A stretch of 64,000 bases of DNA from Sapria himalayana. Lineage: Eukaryota; Streptophyta; Magnoliopsida; Malpighiales; Rafflesiaceae. Below the pieces are notes generated by a model, which searched no databases, was not told the origin of the DNA, and worked only from the letters and a program-made list of their open reading frames with translations. Position numbers and translations under genes: made by a program. Location of the stretch: NCBI GenBank assembly GCA_029783825.1, contig JAREIK010001733.1, forward strand, positions 48,076-112,075, written 5' to 3'. Shown one piece after another: positions 15,351 through 28,263 of the stretch. Position 1 is the first letter of the stretch, and each line of letters starts with the position of its first letter.

Positions 15351-17040
15351 CTATATAAAAATATTTATAACTATATATAATATATGTATAATAACATATA
15401 ACTATAAATAATTGTATCTTACTATATGTAAACCTATAAAAGCTTTATACATAACTATATTTAGATAAAGTAATAAGCCAACAATGTACATCATGATATA
15501 TCTTATCAAATAAAATATATATAATTTATTTTCTCTGCGAAAGAGTTGTCATACTTTTTGAGTATCTGATCTTAATACTAAAAAAAATTCAGATATTTCA
15601 AATAATGTCTAAAACTTGGTTTGTAGATTTTAGTTTAGATATATCAAATAGATTATCTCATGTAATTAGATCATTATCATCATATACAGTTAGTTTCATA
15701 TACTAATATCTTGATCATCTTAAAAAAATAGAATAATTTGACATATTTCTATGACAAAATATAGTAAATATTGAGTAAAATTATTAAATCATTTCTTGGG
15801 AGACTGCTTGAAGCTATAAATTGCCTTTCATATTCTATATATCATATATGCATTCTGCTTTCAGGAATAATAAATCCTAATGACTACTACATAAGCATTT
15901 TTTTATATAAATTATTATAAAGGAATGTATTCTTTATATCTAACTACTACATATTTTATATATGTGGTGATAAAAAGAAAGTAATAACCTATTAGTGGTC
16001 ATGTTAATCATTTGAAATAATGTGTTCCAAAAATAAATATTATAAGGCTTTGTAAAATCATTCATTACCAACATAGTCTTGTCGATTGATCTTTTCCCTG
16101 GGTCCCTCTTTATTATATATATTTGTCTATAATGTAATTGGAATGTCCGACTCATTATTCTAAACTAGATCAATTGATATGATAGAAAACTCATTTAAAA
16201 TAGATTTTGAATGTATCCATTTAGTATATACATCTTTGGATTGAGATCATCATGTCTTTTAATGCTCATTTCTATCTCTCTCTCTTGGTGAGATTTAAAA
16301 GTCATGTCTAGTGGATCATGATTACTTTAGAAGTTCTTATTTTGTATGTATATATTAGAGGTCATTGTCTTAATGTGATGACAAGTATCGTTGTCAAAGG
16401 ACAATATGTCTTGTATTTGAGATGTATTAGACAGAGCTTTTATTGATTTTTGAAAGAATATTATTGAGATATCAATATCTCATAAATATTGCACTAAGCA
16501 AGGGTCTTGTATTCTGGGTACAACCTCCAATGATATTATTGAATAATGCTTTTCTTGTAGTCCTTATTTTTAGGAGTGAAAATGATGTTAAGTATTCATC
16601 ATTTAAGCATTTTTTTTTAATTTTGAGGATACTGAGAAAATTTATCAAACATCTAGCATTAATAATATTCTTTTACAAATTATAATTGGTCAGAGAAAAA
16701 CAAATATCCAATTGTAATATTTTAATAACTTAGTACTCCTAAATATTTTAAGAGTATGATAATGATGTGCTTTCATTAATATTCTCTCTCTAAGTAAGTT
16801 CAGGCAGGTCCATCTTTTCTCTTGATTTAGGGTGATATCCAAAATCAAGGCCCCACTAATAAATTATAATTTTTTAGGCTGTCTTCCATCTGGTTATGAG
16901 TATGGTTTTTTATTGATGATGCAATTTCAAACATTCATATGTTATAATTTAATCATTTATTTTAGCTTGTTCTTATATATATATGTATATATATGTATGT
17001 ATCTATATATGTATGTGTGTGTGTGTGTGTGTATCCATGT
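15351..17040. other. AT-rich interior of inverted CACTA element A, no recognised gene
   Basis: The first ~130 bases carry TTATAACTATATATA-type motifs, the inverse of the satellite at 37.1-40.9 kb. This suggests they belong to the same element family in opposite orientation. The rest is AT-rich with short open frames only, such as an 80-residue + frame at 16,443-16,685 and a 71-residue - frame at 15,940-16,155. I recognise no domain in either. The sequence near 16,050-16,440 has a less skewed composition and may be decayed coding DNA. Confidence 0.4.
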
Positions 17041-18897
17041 ATGTATGTATGTATTGAATTTTCATCCTGTAAAATTCAGTTGTAAATTTTTTGTGCCTTG
17101 TGTTTTAAGGTTTGACACAATTGCGAACAAACAAAGATATTTTTGTAGCCCTGGTTCTAAGGTGTTGTTCCATTTTTTTATGCTTATGATAGAATATCTA
17201 GTTGTCTGATGTTCATGCTCCATAATGGGTGTTTACGCTCTACTTTATGTAAATACTTGTAGAGGGAAGATAAAAAGGAGTTCATATATGTATGCATGTA
17301 TCCATGTGTGTGTCTATGTGTTGAACTTTCATCTTGTAAAATCTAGTTACAAATTTATTGTGCCTTGTGTTTCCAGGTTCAACGCAATTCCGAACAAACA
17401 AAGATGATTTTTGTAGCCCTTGTTAAGGTGTTTGTTCCTTTTTTAATGCTTATGATAGACTATCTAGTTGTTTGATGTTCATGCTCCATTATGAATATTT
17501 ATGATCTACTTTATGTAAATACTTGTAGAGGGAAGAGAAAAAGGTCATATATGTATGTATGTATCCATGTATGTATGTATGTATTGAACTTTCATCATGT
17601 AAAATCTAGTTGTTAATTTCTTCTACCTTATATTTTCAGGTTCAACGCAATTTTCAACAAACCAAGATGATTTTTTATGCTTATAACAGAATATATAGCT
17701 GTTTGATGTTCATGCTCCATAATGGGTGCTTACACTCTACTTTATGTAAATACTTGTACATATATACCAGTATATATGTATTTGTACACATATACATATA
17801 TACTAGTATATATGTACAAATATTTAGTAGTTTTTGTGTATATTTACATATATACCAGTATATATGTACATATACACTTCAGAATATTTACATATTTATA
17901 TGTACATATAAATACTCAATATATGTACATATATATGCTATAGTATATGTACTTTTACACTGCAATGAATATGTATACACCGGTATATATGTACAAGCAT
18001 TTACCAGTATATCTGTAAATACTTGTACATATACACTACAATGTATGTGTACATATATACTGCAGTGTATATGTATACACTAGCATATATGTACATATGC
18101 ACAACAGTGTATTTGTTCATATATTGAGTATATATGTACATAAAAATACTTGTACATATATACCTGTCTATATGTATATGTACATATATACCTGTCTATA
18201 TGTATATGTACATATATACCTGTCTATATGTATATGTACATATATACTAGTATATATGTACAAATACACTATAGTATATGTACATATTTATATGTACATA
18301 TAAATACTCAATATATGTACATATATACACTATAGTATATGTACATATACACTATATTGTACGTGTATATATATAATATAGTGTATATGTATACATTTGT
18401 ATATATGTACATATAAAATGTAGTATATATGTACATATATACTGTAGTAATATATATTTATCAAGATAGAACTTATTTTATTTATTTATTTTGATTTGAT
18501 TGACTGTTTAATTTTCGTACAGATATGGTACCATAATATTTTTCATACGAAGCTTATAGAAGAGAAGCGATTTTTCACTAGACATGATGCATCGTGACTA
18601 GGACAACATTATCACAGTAGAAAGCTGGTGACCGGAGGAGCTGGGGGAGATAAAGCAACATCAATTTAATGAATAGATTATACTTTATGCACTGTATGTA
18701 TGTATGTATGTATTGAACTTTTATCCTATAAAATCTAGTTACAAATTTCAAACAAACAAAGATGATTTTTGCAGCCATGGTTATGTGTTTGTTTATTTTT
18801 TGTATGTTTATGACAGAATTTTTAGCTGTTTGATGTTCATGCTCCATAATAGATATTTATGCTCAACTTTAATATAAATACTTATAAATTTATACAA
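17041..18897 (+). repeat. Four-copy ~200-260 bp tandem repeat with interposed minisatellite
   Basis: Related units start near 17,041, 17,288, 17,550 and 18,695. Shared anchors in order are TGTATGTATG, TTGAACTTTCATC, AAAATCTAGTTACAAATTT, AACAAACAAAGATGATTTTT, TGTTTGATGTTCATGCTCCA and TTTATGTAAATACTTGTA. Copy 3 has lost the middle part. Copy 4 is separated from copy 3 by ~930 bases containing the TGTACATATATAC minisatellite and a segment that recurs at 19.59-19.83 kb. I found no copy of this unit in the homologous element at 29.1 kb, so the expansion appears specific to element A. Confidence 0.85.
17755..18470. repeat. Palindromic TGTACATATATAC minisatellite, block 1
   Basis: Units of about 20-30 bases combine TGTACA and GTATATAC. 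Because the core GTATATATGTACATATATAC is its own reverse complement, both strands read the same motif, giving short Met/Tyr/Ile/Val/Cys open frames in both directions. None is gene-like. The repeat is imperfect, with CAGT/CTGT and TACACTGCAGTG variants. Confidence 0.85.
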
Positions 18898-19840
18898 GTA
18901 TATCGATATAAAACACACACACACACACACACACATATAATACTAGTATATATGTACAAATATTTACTAGTATATGTGTATATGTACATATATACACTGT
19001 AGTATATGTACATATACACTGCAGTGTGTATGTTTACATTAGTATATATGTACAAGTATTTACTAGTATATATGTACACACTTGTACATATACATTACAG
19101 TGTATATGTACATACAAGTACATATATATGTACATATATACTAAAGTTTATATGTATACATGTATATATGTACATATACACTATAGTATATATGTACATA
19201 TACTAAGTATATATGTTCATATAAATACATGTATATATATACCTGTATATATATACATATACATATACCAATGTATACATATACACTATAGTGTATATGT
19301 TTACATTTATATATGTACATATACACTGTAGTCTATATGTATATATACCGAGTATATATGTACATATAAATACTTGTACATATATGCCAGTATATATGTA
19401 CATATACATATATACCCGTGTAAACATATACACTATAGTATATATGTACATATATACTACAGTGTATATATACATTTATACTTCTATATATGTATATGTA
19501 TATATATCAACATATATGTACATATATACTATAGTATTATATGTAATTAGTGAAATGCTAGTATATATGTACATATATATTACAATATTATATATTTATC
19601 AAAATAGAACTTTATTTATTTATTTTGATTTGATTGACTAGTTTAATTTTTGTATAGATATGATACCACAATATTTTCCATATGATGTTTGTAGAAGAGA
19701 AAGGATTTTTCAATTGACATGATGCATCGTGCATCGGACATCTTTGTCACAGTAGAAAGATGGTGATCAGAGGAGTTGAGGGAGAGATTGCAATGTCAAT
19801 GCATGGATAAATTATACTTTATGCACTGTTGGTAGATGTA
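18460..19840 (+). repeat. Duplicated ~230 bp segment, period ~1.13 kb
   Basis: The segment from TTATCAAGATAGAAC (near 18,467) to ATTATACTTTATGCACTGT (near 18,695) recurs from TTATCAAAATAGAAC (near 19,597) to ATTATACTTTATGCACTGT (near 19,829). Both contain TTTTGATTTGATTGACT, a GATATGRTACCA box, GACATGATGCATCGTG and CACAGTAGAAAG. Each is preceded by a palindromic minisatellite block, so a compound unit of ~1.1 kb has duplicated in tandem. The second copy continues into the CACTA terminus at 20,464. Confidence 0.8.
18890..19590. repeat. Palindromic TGTACATATATAC minisatellite, block 2
   Basis: This is the same motif family as block 1, preceded by a (CA)n run at about 18,913-18,935. Open frames on both strands are repeat artefacts. 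The last part (from about 19,520) aligns in inverse orientation with 29,960-30,010 in the element that starts at 29,095. Confidence 0.85.
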
Positions 19841-20464
19841 ATAACATTTTGTTATGTTTTTGTTTTAATTATGTAAAATATTATATCAGAATAATTTATT
19901 AAATGATTTTATTTTTTATTAATTATAAATTATCGCATATAGTTTGTGTTTTTATTCAATTTAATATTAAAATATTAAATTATTTAATTAAATTTTTTGA
20001 AAAAAAAATAAAATTCTGAAAAAAGTTTTGAAATGAAAATTGCTAAGGATTTTTCTCTTTTTAATTTGGCTAGGGAATTTTCCCTTGCTAATTTAGCTAA
20101 GGAATAATTATTTTAGCTAGGGAATTTTTACTTGCTAAAATTTTTATATAGGGACTCTTTCCCTCTTTAATTTTTAGCGACAAACACTTAAGATTAGAAA
20201 AGGTTCCGTCATTATATCCGTTTAGCAATGGAAACTCACATTTAACTTGCTAATTTAGCTAAAAAAATTGTTATTTTATCTAGGGATATTTCCGTCACAA
20301 AAATTTTTTAGCTAGGGACTCATTCCCTCACTAATATTTAGCAACGAGCACTTTAGATTTGGAAAGCATCCGTCGTTAATCCATTGTAATATCCTATTTA
20401 GCAATGGAAACCCCCCATTTAGCTAGGGAATTGTCCCTAGCTATTTGGGATTTTTCTTGTAGTG

Positions 20465-23400
20465 AATTATTTTCTCCATATAGACTATCATGACACTTAT
20501 TCTAAAAGAAAATAAGAAATTCAACTTATTCTATTATGAATATATTAAAAATATACAATAAATATAGACCATCAACTACATTTGTTGTCAGTGAGGGTTC
20601 ATTTCATATGTCAAGGCAATCTTATACTAAATATTCTAAATCAAAAAAAAACAATTTTATCCGAATACATATGTTTTGGTAATGATCTTAATGATGCTAG
20701 AAAATTTATATTAGATAATAGGTTAAATTTTTCATAGTATAATCCTTTAATCATTACTAAGCAGAATTATTTTGATTTTATTAAAAAGTCAACTAGTCAT
20801 GAAAAAAATATTTCCTTGCTTAGGCAACATGATGAATTTGTTGGCTTTATGATTTGAGATGAGACATTGTTAGTAATTCTGCTATCAAGATTTGTAAATT
20901 TATCAATTCAAAAGAAGAAAAAAAGTGAAAAATGATATATCTATTACCAGAATCCAGTATCATAGCAGAAAATCAAACAATAATCCAGAAATACTAAAAA
21001 TAATGTGATTCACTAGTCATTCAGCATGACTAGCTACATCCACTAGAAAAATGCTTGTGTTTATGAATTATTACCAAACCAATGTCTTATGGATGAGCAA
21101 TTGCGAAGAAAAAAATCACGCAGAGAGAGAAAATGAAAATGAACAATTTTGCAGAAAATTAGTAGCAGCGAAAAATAGAAATTAAAATCAATTTATAATA
21201 AACAATTTTTCAATATCAATGATAGAGCAGGTTAGATCACTTGGATAGATCAGGTGTGCTCCAAAATTTTCTTCGGCCCATTGACCGGGTAGTAGGATAC
21301 CCATTATTGTGCTATTGCTTCATTCACAATCTTTCAATATTTTATTTTCTGCACTAACAAAATATTGAAATAAAAAACACTTTGGTTATACAAAGTAGTT
21401 TATAAAAAAAACTATATATAACAGACATTAAACATAATTTTGCTAGCAATATTTTTTATGGTAAAGATGATGAATTGCATGATAGAGATTTGTCAATACA
21501 ACTTAAAGATGTTCCATATATAGTGGCAAGTTCAAGTTCTACCGATATGAATCTTGTAGATGTTTCTTCTAACCCAGGATTATCTTCTCATTCTAGAGTT
21601 TCAAATTCTATGGGTCACCCATACCTGTTGTATCATATGTTTGTAATAAGGCCCATAAACAATTTAACCCACAATTTGGAAAATTTTAATGTTGTCATAT
21701 GGTTTCATTATTAATTCTTATCATACAAATTGATTCTATTCAGATATTTCTCCATGTAAACCCCTTATGTGAGCCAATCTTCCTTCACGAGTCGACATCA
21801 TTACCTATAATCTAACTATAGTGGACTTCTAGCTCTTTAGGATCTTCTCTTGAACACCCAAAAATTATTTGAGAACATCATTGGATGCTCTTATTATCGC
21901 CAACACAATTATTGTTTTAATTACTTTTAGTTTATTATGTTACAAGTAAATATTCTTTGATTCTAGTTAAAATTTTTTTGTTTATTTTAACTTTTGATAT
22001 TCTGAACTTTCAAACACCTGTATAAAAAGGATGTTGAAATTTGTTATTGGAGTTACTTATTTGAAATTTGGGGTTTACTACTTTTATTTTCCTTCTTGGT
22101 GGGAGCACCCAACTCATGTGGGCCGCTCAAATGAACTTGCCTCCTATATAAGGGGTTTTTATGTGTTAATATGTACATAAGAGTTATTTAAATTTGATTT
22201 ATGCTATTGCAATTTGTGTTCAAGTTAAATTTAATTATTTATTTTAATTTATACATCTCATTTTATAACAAGTGTCAATGTCAAAATATGGCTTGTATGT
22301 GGAACCTTTGACAGACCAAAACGACACACTAAATTAAATTTCATCTAAACTAGTAGGCTTTGAAAAATTATCATCAATACCTCGAGGAGGAGTAGATCCA
22401 CTTGTGATCTTCTCTTTAGCACTTAATAAAAAATTCTCTACAAATATTATTTTGGTAAATTGAAAGGAAATCTAAGCCAGCTCTCTAACAGCTATATCTG
22501 ACAAGTCTCAAATATGAGACTTAGCTTACTTGGATCAAGTCACTTATCATCGCTCCAAGACTTTAAAAATATCACACATCTCAATATTATTCTTATATTT
22601 ACATTCAACACGAAGATTTCATAAGTTATTACACATCTTAGTATTATTCTCACTTAAATACTTTTAACTTTAAAATTCTTATAAAATCTAATAAATTAGA
22701 ATTTATAAAATCACACATTTAAGTCATAAAGAATAAATACAAAAATAAAAAAATATAGCATACAATATACACACATAATTCTAACTACAAATATGTTTTG
22801 TAATCCTCTATATAAAAATATGAAAATGATTATGATAACTTACATACTTAAATCTCTCATATAAAACATAAAATAATTATTAAAAAAAGATAAATGGTAT
22901 AATAATTCAGAAATATTTTTATTTTCTTAAATATTGGATCATTCAAATCTCATACTGATTATAGTTTGCATATGTGTTTCAAAATTATATTTAAAATTAG
23001 ATCATTTAAATCCCATAAGATATCTTGAAGCAATGGATGATTTTATAATTTCTAAGGCATACATAGAAGAATGTCTCACATCTTTTTTAAACTCACAAAT
23101 TTCTGCAAAAGTCCCAAAACATATGTAGCTTGCCCCCACAAACCAAAATTTTTCAATTTATTGTGTTTTTCTGATATATGTCAGCACCTTATGTGCATCC
23201 ATGATATTTTTCTTTTTTTTTCAGATATTCTTTAAGAAGTTCCATAAGAAACACACGCATAGAATCCACATATAAACCATTTATATTCTGAATTTGAATA
23301 TTGAGGTTGTGAGCATAGCCATAACCACTGGTCCCTCAATATTAGTATGGAGCCACAAATAATTACATTTTTCATAAGTTAGTCTGTTAGTGAATAAAAT

Positions 23401-23600
23401 CATCATGAATGATTCTTTCTAACATCCAGCATCCATGACGAACAATTTTTAAGTAATTGAGTTATGCGCCAAAAACTCATTGATTTTAAAAACATACTAG
23501 CTCATTGATAATTTCCGTTCAAAATTTATATGGCAATGCCTCATTTAAAGAAAGTAATGTAACATCTAAAAATGAAAGAAATAAGATGAGTTGATGATAA
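20465..23600. other. AT-rich spacer between CACTA ends, no recognised gene
   Basis: Only short open frames occur, for example 79 residues at 21,475-21,714 and 64 residues at 22,934-23,128, both +. I recognise neither. Composition is mixed: 21.2-21.3 kb and 21.75-22.15 kb are less AT-rich than their surroundings. CTCCTATATAAGG at about 22,140-22,152 looks like a TATA box, but no coding region follows it. It could hold a decayed LTR element, but no terminal repeats could be matched by eye. Confidence 0.4.
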
Positions 23601-23639
23601 ATAAAAATCTTTGGAACACATTGAAATGTAAATACAATG

Positions 23640-24430
23640 TTCGCCAAACTACAATAGCATTTATTTATAATTAAATATCAATTTATTTTATTTAAAATTT
23701 TGGAAAAATATGAATTTTTTTTAAAATTCAAATTTTTTTGAAAATATTTTTTTAAAGATTCCTATAATCATAAAAGTAATTATTTTAAGTTTTATTAATA
23801 TAAATATTTAGTTGTTTATTCGTTAATTCACATTTTTTGTCAATATTTTTTATCATACGAATAATTATAGTTGGTTTTTATAAATACAAATGTTTACGTA
23901 TTTTCATTTATTAATTCAAATATTTTTAAAAATGTTTATAATTATAGAATTAATTATTTAATGTAGTTATTAATAAGTATATTTATATATCATAATTAAA
24001 TAATTCAGATAATATTATGTATAATTTTTTAAAATTTCTAAAAAAAAAATATTTATTTTAGTTTTTATTAATATAAATTTTTATTCGTATTTAAATATTT
24101 TTAAAATTTTTTATTTATAATATCCTATTTTTATAATTATATAAGAGAAGGTGTCTTTCAAAGATTCCTCATCCATTGACCATGACAAACCTTAAATATA
24201 CAAAATTACATCAAATATTAAAATAAATAATATATAAAAAATAATTCAGTATAGATAAATGACAAAAATTAATCTTGAGCTAAATAGTTAGGGAAGAATC
24301 CCTAGCAAAATGGATATATTTTTTGATAATTATAATTTAAGGACTTATCACTTGCTATTCAAATATAATTATAAAAAAAATTTTCAGATAACTAATTAGC
24401 GAGTTATTGTTTAAAACTAATTAGCTTGGT
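23640..24430 (-). mobile_element. CACTA promoter-type end II, truncated at the TATC array
   Basis: This matches 50,560-51,268 and 44,900-45,500 in the same order: CCTATAATCATAAAA, a TTTATTCGTTAATTCA-like box, GAATTAATTATTTAATG, TATATGAGAAG, CCATTGACCATGACA and then TTAGGGA/ATTAGCGAG subterminal motifs. Compared with the end at 51,523 it stops about 255 bases short. Subterminal sequence runs directly into TCTATCTATC at 24,431 and no CTTGTAGTG terminus is present. The internal boundary is approximate. Confidence 0.7.
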
Positions 24431-27400
24431 GTCTATCTATCTATCTTCCAATATGTCTATCTATGTGCCAATCTATATGTCTATTTATGTGTCTAACTAT
24501 GTGACTTTCCTATTTATCTATCAATTTAACTATCTTTATATCTATCTATTTATCTATATGTCAATCTAATTGTTTATCGATCTATGTATCTATCTATCTA
24601 TTTATTTGTTTATCGATCTGTATAACTTTCTGTCAATCTTTCTATCTATCTAATTATGTAACAATCTATCTATCTATTAATCTATCAATGTATCAACCTG
24701 TCTATCTATTTATTCATCAATCTACCTATCTATCTATTTATCTATATGTCTAATTGTATATCAATCTTTCTATCTATAAGTCTATCAATATATCAATCAA
24801 TATGGATATCAATCAATCTAGTAATCTATCTATCCATCTGCCTATCTATATATCTATCTATCAGTCTTTTTATCAATAAACATGTTGATCTAGCTGTCTA
24901 TCTATCGAACTATATGTAATTCTATCTATATGTCTATCTATCAAACAATTAATCAATTAATTAATCTATCTATCTTTATCATTATGTCTAACTATCTGTG
25001 AATTTATCTGTCTATCTATGTGTCTATATATCAATCTTTCTATCAGTCAATCAATCAATCAATCTATCTATCTATCTATATGCCTCTATATATATCGATC
25101 TATCTACCTACTTGTCCTATCAATATGCCTATCTATCAATCTATCTACCAATCAATCAATCTATCTATCTATATATCTATCTATATATTTATCAATTTGT
25201 CTATATTTCTATCTATTTATCTGTCTATCTATCTATATATCTATCTGTCTATATGTCTGCCTATCTTTCTATTTGTCTATCTATCATTCTATCTATCTAT
25301 CTATCTATAATCTTATCTATAAGTTTTTATATATATCTTTCTATCTATCTATCTATCTATTTGTCTATCTATATATCTATCTATCTATTTATCTATAAGT
25401 CTATCTATTTGTATATCTATCTATGTATCTACTTGTCCATCTATTTGTCTATCTATCCATAAATTAATATATCTATCTATATGTCTATCTATCTGTCTAA
25501 CTAACTGTCTGTTTGTCTACTATTTATATGTTAGTCTTTCTACCTGTGTGTTTGTCGGTCTATCTGTCTTTCTATCTATCTATATAACTATGTATCTATC
25601 TATTTATCTATCTAAATATCTAACTGTTTATCTATCTATCTATCTATCAATGTTTATGTCTATCTGTCGATCTATATATTTGTCTATCTATCTATCTATT
25701 TATCTATTTGTCTATTAATATCTTTATATATCAGTCTATCTATATGAATATCTATCTATCTGTCTATCTGTCTATGAATCTATATATCTATTTATATATA
25801 TGTCTACCTACCTATCTATCTGTCTATCTATCTATCTATTTATCTGAATATATTTCTATCTATCTATCAGTGTATATATTTGCCTAGATAACTGTCTATC
25901 TAAATATCTTTCTATTTGTTTATCTATTTGACATTCTATTTGTCTATCGATTTGTTTATCCATCGATACATCTATCCTTATTTCTATCTATCTAATATTA
26001 TATTTATCTATCTATCTATATATCTATCTATCTATTAGTCAGACAATCTATCTATCTATCTTTATATCAATCTATCTGTTTATCATTCTTTCTATCAATC
26101 CGTCTATGTTTCTATCTATCTATCTTTTCTATTTGTCTATCTATTTGTATATCTATTTGTCTATCTATCTATCTATCTATATATCTATGAAACTATGTCT
26201 ATATATTTGTCTATCTATTTATCAATCAATCTATCTAATAATAACTCTATCTATGAGCCTAATAATCTAAATATCTATTCGACTATCTATATATCTAACT
26301 ATCTATATATCTATCTATATTTCTTTCAATTTATCTATATATATATATCTAAATATCTATCTATATGTCTGTATATCAATCTGTCAATCAATCAATCTAT
26401 CAGTCATTCTATATCTATCTTTCAATCTCCTTATATATCTATATATCTACCTATTTGTTTATCTATCTATCTATCAATCTATCTGACTATTTATCTTTCT
26501 TTTTATTTATCTAACTATCTATCTATATGTCTGTCTATTTTTCTATTAATCTATCTGTTTATCAACCAATCTATCTATCTTTATTTCTATATGACTATCA
26601 AATTGTCTATATATCTATCTGTCTGACTTTGTGTCTATTTGTCTATTTATCTATCTATCTATCTATTTATCTTACTGTCTATCTGTCTATCTATCTGCCT
26701 GCTAGTCTATTTATATGACTTTGTGTTTATTTATCTACCTGCTGTCTTCCTACCTCATTACTTGAATGCTTGCCTATTTATATATATATATATATATATA
26801 TCTCTCTCTCTCTCTCTATTTTTCTATCTATCTTTTTGTCTATCTTTTTGTCTATCTATTTGTCTATTTAACTATCTACCTCTCTATTAATCTATCTATC
26901 TTTACATTTGTCTATCTATATATCTTTCTATTTATTTATTTATTTATTTTTCTATCTATTTGTTTATCTTTTCTGTCTATCTACTTGTTTATCTATATAT
27001 ATATATATATATATATATCTATATATCTATATATATCTATATATCTATATATCTATCTGTATGTCTGTCTATATATATTTCAATCGATCAGTCTATCTTT
27101 CTTTCTATCTATCTATCTCACTATCTATCTATATATCTAACTATATATTTATATATATGTCTATCTATATGCCTATCTACTTATCTATCAATCTGTCTAT
27201 TTATCTATCTATCTATCCTTTTATCTATCTATATATCTATATGTCTATCTATCGATATATCTATCTATCTATGTATCTATCTAATAATATGTTGATATAT
27301 TTATCTATCTATCTGTATTTCTATATATATATATATCTATCTATCAGCCAATTAATCAATCAATCAATCTGTTTATTAATCTCTCGACCAATCAATCTAT

Positions 27401-28263
27401 CAATCTATATATCCATATATCTTTCAATCATTCTATCAATTTATCTATCTATCTATATATCAATCTATATTTAAATCTATCTATTTAACTATTAATGTAT
27501 TTGTATTTTTATTTGTCTATCTTTTTACTTATCTATCTTTCTATCAATCTATCAATCTATATGTGTTGCTATATGTCTATCTATCCATCAATCTATCTAC
27601 CTACCTACCTTCCTATCTGTCTATTTATTTATCACTATATCCAATTTTCTATCTATATATCTATCTATCTATATGTCTATCTATCTATCTTTCTATTTGT
27701 CAATCTTTCTTTCAATATATCAGTCTATCTCTCTATCTATCTGTATATCTATCTATCTATCTATCTATCTCTATATTTATTTATTTGTCTATCTATTTGT
27801 CTGTCTATCTGCCTATCTATCTATCTATTTGTCTATCTATCTATTTATCTATCCATCTTTCTATTTGTCTATCTATCTATCTATATGTTTATTTATTTCT
27901 TAATCCTTCTATCTATATTTCGGTCTATATATCTATCTATATTTCTATCTCTTTATTTCTCTATCTATTTGATTATTTATCTGTCTATTTATGTGTCTAT
28001 CTATTTGACTTTCAATTTGTCTATCTACCATCTATCTATGTATGTATGTATCTATCTATCAATCTGTATATCTATCTATATATCTATTTATATATCTATC
28101 TATCTATTTATCTATCTATCTTTATATATAACTATCTATCTATCTATTTTTCTATCTATCAATCTATTTATTTGTCTTTCTGTGTATCAATTATCTATCT
28201 ATTTTTCTATCATTGTGTATATCAATCAGTCTATCAATATATTTATAAATCTATCTATCTATT
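24431..28263 (-). repeat. TATC (inverted GATA) microsatellite block 2
   Basis: This is the same tetranucleotide family as block 1 but with TCTA/TATC on the + strand, the only block in this orientation. Long Ser-Ile-Tyr-Leu open frames lie on the + strand in overlapping frames, up to 270 residues, and are repeat artefacts. It starts inside a truncated CACTA end and stops sharply at about 28,263, where lower-AT sequence begins. Confidence 0.97.

Larger units (their letters stand above)
15351..20464 (-). mobile_element. CACTA element A, inverted and left-truncated
   Basis: The right terminus (TTCTTGTAGTG at 20,454-20,464) is the reverse complement of a CACTACAAGAA terminus. The ~950 bases inside it (19.5-20.46 kb) match 29,095-30,060 in inverse orientation, including CTAGGGA/TTAGCGACGG-type subterminal motifs, the following AT-rich stretch and the start of a TGTACATATATAC minisatellite. 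No opposite terminus or transposase is visible to the left. Sequence changes to GATA array at 15,350, so the element is truncated or its other end has been rearranged away. The left boundary is inferred. Confidence 0.6.

Noticed and set aside
17755..19641. Tyr/Ile/Met/Val-rich open frames on both strands
   Set aside because: They come from the palindromic TGTACATATATAC minisatellite, which reads alike on both strands.
22080..22160. Promoter or LTR suggested by CTCCTATATAAGG
   Set aside because: No coding region, matching second LTR or primer site nearby; a TATA-like string in AT-rich DNA is weak evidence.
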